Origin: Mycolicibacterium flavescens
GTDB taxonomy: Bacteria; Actinomycetota; Actinomycetes; Mycobacteriales; Mycobacteriaceae
Reading direction: 5' to 3'
DNA length: 64,000 nucleotides
NCBI GenBank assembly: GCA_900637135.1
Contig: LR134353.1
Location: 1,240,001 to 1,304,000, forward strand
Shown: positions 10,862-18,633 of the stretch, piece after piece
Layout: each line of letters begins with the position of its first letter
Position numbering within the stretch: position 1 is the first letter of the stretch
Translations under genes and position numbers: made by a program
The notes under the pieces: model-generated
Seen by the model: the letters and a program-made list of their open reading frames with translations, nothing else
The model's database searches: none
Told to the model about the DNA's origin: nothing

Positions 10862-11022
10862 CAGTAACCACGCGCAACCCTTACCAGGGGTGCGCGTGAA
10901 AGTTAGGGCACACTGAGACGACCGTCCAAGTAACGACCACGGATACTTGCGGCTGACTTGGATGCCCACCCCGTACGGCAGCCCACCGGACAGGAGATCG
11001 AGGAGACCTTGAGGAGAACACG

Positions 11023-11346
11023 GTGACGTACGTCATTGCCGAGCCTTGTGTCGACGTCAAAGACAAGGCGTGTATCGAGGAATGCCCAGTCGACTGCATC
11101 TACGAGGGCGCTCGCATGCTCTACATCCACCCGGATGAGTGCGTGGACTGCGGTGCCTGCGAACCGGTGTGCCCCGTCGAGGCCATCTACTACGAAGACG
11201 ACGTGCCTGATCAGTGGAGCAGCTATACGCAGATCAACGCCGACTTCTTCGACGAACTGGGCTCGCCCGGTGGCGCGTCGAAGGTGGGCCAGACCGACAA
11301 CGACCCGGAGCCGGTCAAGAGCATGCCGCCGCAAGGTGAGGACTGA
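11023..11346 (+). CDS. fdxC: seven-iron ferredoxin FdxC (3Fe-4S/4Fe-4S)
   Basis: This is a small soluble electron carrier of 107 residues. Cysteines at 9, 17, 21 and 25, with CIEEC in place of the CxxC pair, and at 40, 43, 46 and 50 (CVDCGACEPVC) match the 7Fe ferredoxins of actinobacteria. The 50-residue C-terminal extension beginning DQWSSYTQINADFF is typical of the group. GTG at 11023 follows a strong GAGGAGA ribosome binding site. dapC begins 23 bp downstream, so the two are probably co-transcribed. Confidence 0.96.
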   Translation: MTYVIAEPCVDVKDKACIEECPVDCIYEGARMLYIHPDECVDCGACEPVCPVEAIYYEDDVPDQWSSYTQINADFFDELGSPGGASKVGQTDNDPEPVKSMPPQGED

Positions 11347-11369
11347 TAACGGCTCACGCAGGGCGCAGT

Positions 11370-12503
11370 ATGCCGCCGCCCGCGCAGCGCAGCCGAGCGG
11401 CGCGACAGCCCCGTAGCGCGTCGCTGCCGGCGTTTCCCTGGGACACCCTGGCCGACGTGACCGCGCTGGCTCGTGCGCACCCCGACGGCATCGTCGACCT
11501 GTCCGTGGGCACCCCGGTGGACCCGGTGGCACCCGTCATCCGCGAGGCGCTGACGGCGGCCAGCGCCGCGCCCGGCTACCCGACCACCGCAGGCACCCCC
11601 GCCTTGCGAGAAGCGGCGGTGAACGCGCTGGCGCGGCGCTACGGCATCACGGGCCTGTCGCCCGACGCCGTGCTGCCGGTGATCGGCACCAAAGAGCTGA
11701 TCGCCTGGTTGCCGACGCTGTTGGGGCTGGGTCCCGACGACGCTGTGGTCGCGCCCGAGCTGGCGTACCCGACGTACGACGTCGGCGCGCGGCTGGCGGG
11801 CGCGCGGATCGTGCGGGCCGATTCGCTGACACAACTCGGTCCGCAGACTCCCGCCCTGGTGTACCTGAACTCGCCGAGCAACCCGACGGGCAAGGTGTTC
11901 GGCGTCGACCACCTGCGCAAGGTGGTCGACTGGGCGCGCGAGCGCGGTGTCCTTGTCGCCTCCGACGAGTGCTACCTCGGGCTGGGCTGGGACGCCCAAC
12001 CGCTGTCGGTGCTGCATCCGTCGGTCTGCGACGGGGACCATACCGGGCTGCTGGCCGTGCATTCGCTGTCCAAGACGTCGTCGCTGGCCGGGTACCGGGC
12101 CGGTTTCGTCGCGGGAGACCCGAGCGTCGTCGCCGAGCTGCTGGCGGTTCGCAAGCACGCCGGAATGATGGTGCCGACGCCGGTGCAGGGCGCGATGGTC
12201 GCCGGTCTCGACGACGACGAGCACGAACGCGAGCAGCGCGCCCGCTACGAGAAACGGCGCGAGATCCTGCTTCCCGCCGTGCGCGCGGCCGGGTTGACCG
12301 TCGAAGACTCCGAGGCCGGGTTGTATCTGTGGGCGACGCGCGGAGAGCCCTGCCGTGACACCGCCGCCTGGCTTGCGCAGCGCGGCATCCTCGTCGCACC
12401 CGGCGAGTTCTACGGCGCCCGCGGGACCAAACACGTGCGGATCGCGTTGACCGCGACCGACGAGCGGATATCGGCGGCCGCACAGCGCCTCACGGCCGAT
12501 TAG
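11370..12503 (+). CDS. dapC: succinyldiaminopimelate aminotransferase DapC (class I/II PLP enzyme)
   Basis: This is a fold-type I PLP aminotransferase, proposed to convert N-succinyl-2-amino-6-ketopimelate to N-succinyl-LL-diaminopimelate in the lysine/peptidoglycan pathway. The PLP lysine is in HSLSKTSSLAGYRAGF (Lys235), the PLP-binding Asp in ASDECYLGLGW, and YLNSPSNPTGK is the usual Asn-containing loop. It belongs to the actinobacterial DapC group that includes Rv1178; a second M. tuberculosis candidate for this step is Rv0858c, so the substrate is inferred. ATG at 11370 adds about 15 residues before the conserved FPWDTLAD. The end overlaps the convergent pruC end by 14 bp. Confidence 0.85.
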   Translation: MPPPAQRSRAARQPRSASLPAFPWDTLADVTALARAHPDGIVDLSVGTPVDPVAPVIREALTAASAAPGYPTTAGTPALREAAVNALARRYGITGLSPDAVLPVIGTKELIAWLPTLLGLGPDDAVVAPELAYPTYDVGARLAGARIVRADSLTQLGPQTPALVYLNSPSNPTGKVFGVDHLRKVVDWARERGVLVASDECYLGLGWDAQPLSVLHPSVCDGDHTGLLAVHSLSKTSSLAGYRAGFVAGDPSVVAELLAVRKHAGMMVPTPVQGAMVAGLDDDEHEREQRARYEKRREILLPAVRAAGLTVEDSEAGLYLWATRGEPCRDTAAWLAQRGILVAPGEFYGARGTKHVRIALTATDERISAAAQRLTAD

Positions 12504-14073
12504 ATTCCGTCGCTCGTAAACCGAGCGCGAGCACCAGCCGGTCGTCGGGATCGTTCAGCGACGTCGACAACAACTTCTCGATGCGACGGATCCGGTAGCG
12601 CACCGTGTTCGGATGCACGTGTAGTCGCTGAGCGACCGCGGTGATGTCACCGAAGGCGTCGAGGTAGGCCCCGAGCGTTTCGGCGAGCACCGGATCCTGT
12701 TCTCGCAGTTGATGTATCCGCGGGTCGACGAGCCGCTGACCGACCCGCGACACGATCTCGTCGAGCAGCACGGTGGTACGCGCGTCGTCGAGCGACGCGA
12801 CGTGGCCGATCGCGCCGGGGTGACGCTGTGCGCTGTCGAAGACCCGGTCCACCTCGGCGCGCGCGTTCGCGGCGGCCGCCAGTCCGGCAAGCGGGGCGGC
12901 GACGACCGCCCGCAGCGAGAGCCCCAGTTCGCGGTCGAGCGTCGCGACCGCACCGCGCGCCCACGACATCACCGATGACGGCGCACCGATCTTCGGAAGC
13001 AGCACATAGACCCGCCCACCGCTCGACGCGATCTGCGCATCGGGCCGAAAGGCGCTGGCGCTCAGGGCGATCACACTCGCCGGTGTGGTGCCCTCGGGAT
13101 CGACGAACCCGACGAGCGCACCTCGGCCCTCGACGGAGACGCCGAGTTCCCGTGCGACGGCTGCGACATCGACGGCGTCACCGGACAGGCCGAGCAGTTC
13201 CTGCACCTGTCTGGTGTGTGTGGACGGCGAGGCCGACAGCCGCGACAGAATTCGTGCCGCAAGGACGGCGCCGCCGCGCAGCACCTCCTCGACATCGTCG
13301 GCCAGTGGTGCCGAACCCTGTTGCAGCCAAATGGTTCCGGCCAACCGGCCGGCTTTCGCAGCGGGAACGTGGATGCCGACCGCCAGGCGCGGTCGCAGCC
13401 CCAACTCCGGTCGTTCGGCGACGCGCACAACGTCGGTGCTCGAACGCAGGGCGTCGAAGATGCCCCACTGCGCGAGCCAGGCCAGGTGCTCGGGCGGGCC
13501 GGCGCGGCCGAGGATGGTCAGCCGGCGTAGCTCGTCGGCCTCGTCGCTGGACGCCGAATACGCCAGCACGTGGGAATTCTCGTCCTCGATGCTGATCATG
13601 CCGCGTGTGCGATCTGCCATCGACTGGGCCAAGCCGAACAGGTCGGTGCCCGGAGCGTGGTGCGGATCGCCATGGTCGCCGTGATGTTCGAACGCGTGGT
13701 TCACCAGTTTGTACAGCGACTCCCAGCGGGCCTGCGGTTCGACGGCCACCACCGCGGTGCCCAGCGCGACGGCCTGCTCGACCGCGGCAGGACACGGTTC
13801 CTTGACGAAGATCGCGGCGGGCACCCGGCCGGTGCCTGCGAACTGCCGCTCGAGCCAGCGCACCGCGTCCACGTCGTCGACACCGAGCAGAAAGAACAGG
13901 TCCGCTGAGCCGGGTCCGACGGCCAGACCCAGCCGGACATCGTCGGCGTCGACCAGGGCGACCGATGCGACGGGCATGTCCAGGCCGCGCGGCGCCTCGA
14001 CCAGCGTCACCATGGTCCGGTCCAGCGCCAGCAGCAGTCGGCCGAGGCCGAGACCGGCGGTTCGTGGCTCCAT
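12490..14073 (-). CDS. pruC: PucR-family transcriptional regulator PruC (proline catabolism)
   Basis: A 527-residue PucR/CdaR-type regulator. The C-terminal HTH_30 domain contains LDAFGDITAVAQRLHVHPNT followed by VRYRIRRIEKLL, the classical PucR recognition helix. A GGDEF-like central domain (about residues 300-420) and an N-terminal sensor region precede it. It is divergent from pruA across 93 bp, the arrangement of the mycobacterial proline regulator that activates pruAB when proline is present. The effector is not visible in sequence. A good AAAGGGG lies before the ATG. Confidence 0.88.
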   Translation of the reverse strand: MEPRTAGLGLGRLLLALDRTMVTLVEAPRGLDMPVASVALVDADDVRLGLAVGPGSADLFFLLGVDDVDAVRWLERQFAGTGRVPAAIFVKEPCPAAVEQAVALGTAVVAVEPQARWESLYKLVNHAFEHHGDHGDPHHAPGTDLFGLAQSMADRTRGMISIEDENSHVLAYSASSDEADELRRLTILGRAGPPEHLAWLAQWGIFDALRSSTDVVRVAERPELGLRPRLAVGIHVPAAKAGRLAGTIWLQQGSAPLADDVEEVLRGGAVLAARILSRLSASPSTHTRQVQELLGLSGDAVDVAAVARELGVSVEGRGALVGFVDPEGTTPASVIALSASAFRPDAQIASSGGRVYVLLPKIGAPSSVMSWARGAVATLDRELGLSLRAVVAAPLAGLAAAANARAEVDRVFDSAQRHPGAIGHVASLDDARTTVLLDEIVSRVGQRLVDPRIHQLREQDPVLAETLGAYLDAFGDITAVAQRLHVHPNTVRYRIRRIEKLLSTSLNDPDDRLVLALGLRATESNRP

Positions 14074-14090
14074 CGCACGCCCCTTTGTCT

Positions 14091-14126
14091 GATCCGACTA
14101 TAGATCGTCGGTGGCGTTGTCGGATC
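14091..14126. promoter_or_regulatory. divergent pruC/pruA promoter with inverted operator
   Basis: GATCCGAC (14091-14098) and GTCGGATC (14119-14126) form an 8-bp perfect inverted repeat with 20 bp between the arms; a further CGGATCGG follows at 14133. Between the arms, ACTATAGAT holds overlapping -10 boxes on both strands: TATAGA (14099-14104, plus) for pruA and TATAGT (14102-14097, minus) for pruC. A protein bound to the repeat, PruC being the obvious candidate, would contact both promoters. Confidence 0.6.
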
Positions 14127-14166
14127 GGCCATCGGATCGGGTGTCGTGGCCGAGCATCATTTCGTC

Positions 14167-15801
14167 ATGGATGCCATCACCGACGTTCCCCCTCCGGCGA
14201 ACGAGCCGGTCCACGATTACGCGCCGGGCTCGGGTGAACGCGCCCGGCTCATCGAGGCGCTGACCTCCGTCGCCGCCCACCCCGTGGACCTGCCGCACGT
14301 CATCGGCGGCCAACACCGGATGGGTGACGGCGACCGCATCGACGTGGTGCAGCCACACCGTCACACCGACCCTTCCGGGCGGCTGGGCACCCTCACCAAC
14401 GCCACTCACGCCGACGCGGCCGCGGCCATCGAGGCCGCCATGGTCGCCAAAGCGCAGTGGGAGGCCACTCCGTTCGACGACCGGGCCGCGGTGTTTCTGC
14501 GGGCGGCTGACCTCCTCGCAGGCCCGTGGCGCGAAAAACTCTGCGCCGCCACCATGCTCGGGCAGTCCAAGTCGGCGTATCAAGCCGAGATCGACGCGGC
14601 CTGCGAGCTCATCGACTTCTGGCGGTTCAACGTCTCGTTCGCCCGAAAGATCCTCGAGCAACAACCGATCAGCGTGCGCGGGGTCTGGAACCGCACCGAC
14701 TACCGACCGCTCGACGGGTTCATCTACGCGATCACGCCGTTCAACTTCACCGCGATCGCGGGCAACCTGCCCACGGCGCCTGCGCTGATGGGCAACACCG
14801 TGATCTGGAAGCCGTCGCCCACCCAGACGTTCGCCGCCTATCTCACGATGCAGTTGCTGGAGCAGGCCGGTCTGCCGCCCGGCGTCATCAACCTGCTCAC
14901 CGGGGACGGCGTGGCGGTTTCCGAGGTGACGCTGTCGGATCCGCGGCTGGCAGGCATCCACTTCACCGGGTCGACCACGACGTTCCAGCATCTGTGGCGC
15001 GAGGTGGGCAACAACATCGACCGCTACCACGGCTACCCGCGCCTGGTGGGCGAGACGGGTGGCAAGGACTTCATCGTCGCCCATGCCAGCGCGCAGCCCG
15101 ACGTGCTGCGCACGGCGCTGATCCGCGGCGCGTTCGATTATCAGGGCCAGAAGTGCTCGGCGGCGTCGCGGGCGTTCATCGCGCGCTCGGTGTGGCAGCA
15201 GATGGGCGACGACTTCCTCTCGGCGACAGAGGAACTGCGCTACGGCGACGTGACCGACCTGACCAACTTCGGCGGTGCGCTGATCGACGCACGGGCGTTC
15301 ACCAAGAACGTCAAGGCGATCGAGCGCGCGAAGACCGCCCACGTGACCATCGCCGTCGGCGGCGAATACGACGACACAGAAGGCTATTTCGTCCGACCGA
15401 CCGTGCTGTTGTCCGACGACCCGTCCGACGAATCGTTTCACACCGAGTATTTCGGGCCGATCCTGGCGGTTCACGTCTACCCCGACGACGGATACGACCG
15501 CATCCTCGACGTCGTCGACACCGGGGCGAAGTACGCGCTGACCGGTGCGGTGATCGCCGACGACCGCTCGGCGGTGCTGGCGGCCGAACGGCGACTGCGC
15601 CATGCGGCAGGCAACTTCTACATCAACGACAAGCCGACCGGTGCAGTCGTCGGACAACAGCCCTTCGGCGGGTCGCGGGCATCGGGCACCAACGACAAGG
15701 CGGGTTCGGCGCTGAACCTGCTGCGGTGGACATCGGCGCGCTCGATCAAGGAGACCCTCGTCCCGCCGACCGACCACAACTATCCGCACATGGAGCAGTG
15801 A
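14167..15801 (+). CDS. pruA: L-glutamate gamma-semialdehyde (P5C) dehydrogenase PruA
   Basis: This NAD-dependent aldehyde dehydrogenase oxidises glutamate semialdehyde to glutamate, the second step of proline catabolism. Catalytic Cys330 lies in GQKCSAASRAF and general base Glu296 in VGETGGKDF; GNTVIWKPSPTQ and FTGSTTTFQ form the NAD site. The 544 residues match RocA/PruA of M. tuberculosis. The ATG at 14167 gives the family N terminus; an upstream GTG at 14146 would lie inside the regulatory region. The stop overlaps the pruB start (TGATG), so the two enzymes are translationally coupled. Confidence 0.97.
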   Translation: MDAITDVPPPANEPVHDYAPGSGERARLIEALTSVAAHPVDLPHVIGGQHRMGDGDRIDVVQPHRHTDPSGRLGTLTNATHADAAAAIEAAMVAKAQWEATPFDDRAAVFLRAADLLAGPWREKLCAATMLGQSKSAYQAEIDAACELIDFWRFNVSFARKILEQQPISVRGVWNRTDYRPLDGFIYAITPFNFTAIAGNLPTAPALMGNTVIWKPSPTQTFAAYLTMQLLEQAGLPPGVINLLTGDGVAVSEVTLSDPRLAGIHFTGSTTTFQHLWREVGNNIDRYHGYPRLVGETGGKDFIVAHASAQPDVLRTALIRGAFDYQGQKCSAASRAFIARSVWQQMGDDFLSATEELRYGDVTDLTNFGGALIDARAFTKNVKAIERAKTAHVTIAVGGEYDDTEGYFVRPTVLLSDDPSDESFHTEYFGPILAVHVYPDDGYDRILDVVDTGAKYALTGAVIADDRSAVLAAERRLRHAAGNFYINDKPTGAVVGQQPFGGSRASGTNDKAGSALNLLRWTSARSIKETLVPPTDHNYPHMEQ

Positions 15802-16799
15802 TGGGATTCTTCCAACGCGTTGCGCGGCCGGCGATCATGGCCGCCGGCCGGCGGGACTCCCTGCGAAGAACCGCCGAGCGGCTTCCACTCACACGTGATG
15901 TCGTGCACCGGTTCGTGCCGGGGGAGACGGCGGACGATGCGCTCGACGCCGTTGTCCGGTTGCGTGATTCGGGTCGCCTCGTGTCGATCGACCACCTCGG
16001 CGAGGACGTGACCGACGCGGACACCGCGACCGAGAACGTGCACGCGTATCTGACGCTGCTGGACGGTCTCGCGCGGCGTGAAGAGGGACCGGCCGAAGTG
16101 CGGCCACTCGAGGTCTCGTTGAAGTTGTCTGCGTTGGGGCAGGCATTGGCACGCGACGGCGAGAAGATCGCGCTGGAGAACGCCCACACCATCTGCGAAC
16201 GGGCACAGCGCATCGGGGTGTGGGTGACGGTGGATGCCGAAGACCACACCACCACCGATTCGACCCTGTCGATCGTGCGCGATCTGCGCACCGAGTTCGG
16301 CTGGCTGGGAACGGCTCTACAGGCGTATCTCAAGCGCACGCATGCCGACTGCCGGGAACTCGCCGGCCCTGCTGCATTCTCTTCGCGCAAGCGCTCATCG
16401 GCGGCTGCGCGAATCCGATTGTGCAAAGGTGCCTACGACGAACCGGAGTCGGTGGCCTACCGCGACCGCGACGACGTCACCGACTCCTACCTGAGCTGCC
16501 TTCGGGTGCTGATGGCAGGAAACTGTTACCCGATGGTGGCCTCGCACGACCCGGCCGTCATCGCGGCGGTACCCGCGCTGGCCGCCGAGAACAACCGCGG
16601 CCGAGACGGTTTCGAGTACCAGATGCTGTACGGCATCCGCGATGCCGAGCAGCGCAGGCTGGCCGATGCGGGCAACCATGTGCGGGTGTACGTGCCGTTC
16701 GGCGCTCAGTGGTACGGGTACTTCGTGCGCAGGCTCGCAGAGCGGCCCGCCAACCTGATGTTCTTTCTGCGGGCGCTGGCCGAACGCCGCGGCGCTTAG
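15801..16799 (+). CDS. pruB: proline dehydrogenase PruB (monofunctional)
   Basis: This FAD-dependent enzyme oxidises proline to pyrroline-5-carboxylate and passes electrons to the respiratory chain. The beta-alpha barrel signatures are LEVSLKLSALGQ, VWVTVDAEDH, IRLCKGAYDEP, PMVASHD and VRVYVPFGAQWYGYFVRRLAERP; the last carries substrate-binding arginines. 332 residues, against about 329 in M. tuberculosis. Residues about 190-201 (PAAFSSRKRSSA) look like an in-frame insertion just before IRLCKG, where homologues I recall have a very short turn. The start overlaps the pruA stop. The end overlaps the convergent secreted-protein stop by 3 bp. Confidence 0.95.
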   Translation: MGFFQRVARPAIMAAGRRDSLRRTAERLPLTRDVVHRFVPGETADDALDAVVRLRDSGRLVSIDHLGEDVTDADTATENVHAYLTLLDGLARREEGPAEVRPLEVSLKLSALGQALARDGEKIALENAHTICERAQRIGVWVTVDAEDHTTTDSTLSIVRDLRTEFGWLGTALQAYLKRTHADCRELAGPAAFSSRKRSSAAARIRLCKGAYDEPESVAYRDRDDVTDSYLSCLRVLMAGNCYPMVASHDPAVIAAVPALAAENNRGRDGFEYQMLYGIRDAEQRRLADAGNHVRVYVPFGAQWYGYFVRRLAERPANLMFFLRALAERRGA

Positions 16800-17332
16800 A
16801 GTGCCACGCCGACGGGAATGCCGGGTGAGCTGACGGGGCGCGCGGCGACAGGCATCACAACCGTCCCGCGGCATGCTCCGCTCAGGATTTCGGTCTGCCA
16901 GGTCCCGAACAGCTGTCCGTCGATGTCGGGGGCGTAGAACACGCGCGACCGCGCCGGTGCGTACTCGCTGGGAACCCCGTCGCCGCGGAAGCACTCCCAC
17001 TGCCAGTTGTAGGCGTACTGCCAGCGCGCCCCATCCCAGGTGTAGCGGACCGGTTGCGGGATGGTGGGATTGCTCGGCGCGGGACCCGACACGACGGTGG
17101 CGACACACAGCCCCGCCGAGCAGTCGGTCGCCAGCACGTACTGCGCACTGAAATCGGGTTCGGGTTGAGCGGCGGCGATGCTGGTGCCCATCTTGTCCGA
17201 CGCGTAGGTGACGATCTCGTAGCGCCCGTTCCACGCCGGATTCGCTGCGGCGGCCGTCGGCAGCAGCGAAACACTCGCGGCCGCAGCACATGTCAGCCCC
17301 AACAGCGCACTGGTCAGGGCACGGGCGGACAT
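16796..17332 (-). CDS. secreted protein of unknown function
   Basis: A 178-residue protein with a Sec signal peptide: MSARALTSALLGLTCAAAAS then a likely cleavage after TAAAA near residue 29. The mature part has four cysteines (DCSAGLC, ECF, GACRG) that could pair, and aromatic-rich beta-type sequence (RYTWDGARWQYAYNWQWECF). This resembles the mycobacterial secreted Rv2253/MTB8-like proteins with two disulfides, but I cannot assign a family. The ATG at 17332 is chosen over an upstream frame start at 17377 because it begins directly with the signal sequence. Confidence 0.75.
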   Translation of the reverse strand: MSARALTSALLGLTCAAAASVSLLPTAAAANPAWNGRYEIVTYASDKMGTSIAAAQPEPDFSAQYVLATDCSAGLCVATVVSGPAPSNPTIPQPVRYTWDGARWQYAYNWQWECFRGDGVPSEYAPARSRVFYAPDIDGQLFGTWQTEILSGACRGTVVMPVAARPVSSPGIPVGVAL

Positions 17333-17390
17333 ATCGTGAACACTACTGAGCCGACGTCCGCCAACCCCTCGCGACACGGTTTGCCGAAGG

Positions 17391-17528
17391 CTACGACACC
17401 GTCACGGATTGGTCTCGATGTGCCGGTGGTCGGGGGCCCTCGCCGCAGCCGGCGGAGGACACGAGGAAGTAGCCGGCGCCGCCGAACACCAGCGGCATCA
17501 TCGCCATCATCCCGTAGATCGCGGTCAT
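17391..17528 (-). CDS. 45-residue small membrane-type protein with a very strong ribosome binding site
   Basis: The frame MTAIYGMMAMMPLVFGGAGY continues FLVSSAGCGEG and ends with a polar PRPPAHRDQSVTVS tail. One hydrophobic Met-rich helix spans about residues 3-24, followed by a single Cys. The ATG is preceded by GGAGGAGGTGA at 17543-17533, a nearly perfect anti-16S match with 4-5 nt spacing, and this is strong evidence of translation. No family is recognised. It lies 58 bp upstream of the secreted-protein gene on the same strand and 80 bp downstream of the VOC gene, so it may share their transcript. Confidence 0.62.
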   Translation of the reverse strand: MTAIYGMMAMMPLVFGGAGYFLVSSAGCGEGPRPPAHRDQSVTVS

Positions 17529-17608
17529 CGTGTCACCTCCTCCGATCGCTCCTACTTGGTACACGAAGCAGGGCGGCTCACGGTTCGAAGTGGGTGTCGA
17601 CGGGCCGG

Positions 17609-17983
17609 TTACGGCCGAGGCGCGAAGATGCGAAACGTGTTGTCTTCGGGATCGCGGAAGACGACCCAGTACAGACCGTCCTCCTGGTGATCACCGACGC
17701 GCACTGCGCCCAACGATTCGACTCGGTCGGCGTGCTCCGACCACGCGGGTCCGCCGTTGAAGTCGATCATCAGCCGATTCTGTCCGGCGGGCAGGTCCGC
17801 GGCCGGGCGGCCCTGGAACATCCAGGTCACCCCGCCGTCGTCGAGGCCGACGGTCGCGAACTCCGCGGTCGCGTGCTCGTCGACCGGCCGGTTGAGCACC
17901 CTGGACCAGAAGCGCGCCAGCGCGGCGGCGTCGCGGCAGTCGAACGAATACATGCCGATCGGCATGGTGTCTGAAGTCGCCAT
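17609..17983 (-). CDS. VOC superfamily (glyoxalase/bleomycin-resistance-like) protein
   Basis: A 124-residue single VOC domain with the paired beta-alpha-beta-beta-beta modules: SFDCRDAAALARFWSRVL, QNRLMIDF and YWVVFRDPEDNTFRIF. Members bind a metal and act on varied small molecules; the substrate is unknown here. ATG at 17983 follows GGAGA. The paralogue at 20031-20381 shares the ALARFWSRVL-type helix and the DPEGNEFCIL ending, so the two probably arose by duplication. Confidence 0.85.
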   Translation of the reverse strand: MATSDTMPIGMYSFDCRDAAALARFWSRVLNRPVDEHATAEFATVGLDDGGVTWMFQGRPAADLPAGQNRLMIDFNGGPAWSEHADRVESLGAVRVGDHQEDGLYWVVFRDPEDNTFRIFAPRP

Positions 17984-18054
17984 GTCAGTCTCCTGTGGTC
18001 GCTTTTCTGCGTCACTGTGAAGACTCGGCACCGCGACCAAACTCATCGCATCCG

Positions 18055-18591
18055 TCAGCGCCCCGACAGCACCAGCAGGGCCCACGCCGCGATCGACTGC
18101 GCATCGGTGATCACCCCGTCGCGCATCATCTGCTCGATCTCGGCACGGGTGAACCATTCGCTGTGCATGTCCTGTTCCTCGTGCTCGCGGTCGTGCTCGC
18201 CCTCGGTGATGCCGGTCGCCAGGAACACCCAGCCGCGCTGGCTGCTCATTCCGGGCGCCACGTCGAGCAGTCCCAGGCGCACCAAATCCCCCGCGCGCAG
18301 ACCCGTCTCCTCACGCAGTTCGCGCGCCGCGAGGTCGGCGGGCGCGAGGTCCTTCTGGTCCGGCGCGGTGCCCTGCGGAAACTCCCAGCGCCGGAGACCC
18401 AGCGGATAGCGGAACTGCTCGACGAGCCGGAACCTGTCGCCATCCCGCGCGATCACCAACGCATAGGTCGGCTTGTCCACGACCGCGTAGATGCCGTCGC
18501 TGCCGTCGGGTCGGCGGATGTCGTCCTCGCGCAGCACCATCCAGTTGTTCCGGTAGACCTCGCGCGATGCCAGCCGCTCAATGTGAGTCAC
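18055..18591 (-). CDS. Nudix hydrolase (ADP-ribose pyrophosphatase-like)
   Basis: A 178-residue Nudix protein. The Nudix box runs from GTAPDQKDLAPADLAARELR to EETGL with the REEXXEEXGX core (RELREETGL) binding Mg2+. The upstream VVDKPTYALVIARDGDRFRL and FRYPLGLRRWEFPQG are typical of ADP-ribose/GDP-mannose pyrophosphatases. It probably hydrolyses a nucleoside-diphosphate sugar; the exact substrate is not readable. GTG at 18591 has the -10-like GATACT 6 nt upstream, again a leaderless arrangement. Divergent from fadD36 with a 42-bp gap. Confidence 0.9.
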   Translation of the reverse strand: MTHIERLASREVYRNNWMVLREDDIRRPDGSDGIYAVVDKPTYALVIARDGDRFRLVEQFRYPLGLRRWEFPQGTAPDQKDLAPADLAARELREETGLRAGDLVRLGLLDVAPGMSSQRGWVFLATGITEGEHDREHEEQDMHSEWFTRAEIEQMMRDGVITDAQSIAAWALLVLSGR

Positions 18592-18633
18592 GCGCCCAGT
18601 ATCGCCGAGCCGATATGGGTAACCTCGCTGCTT

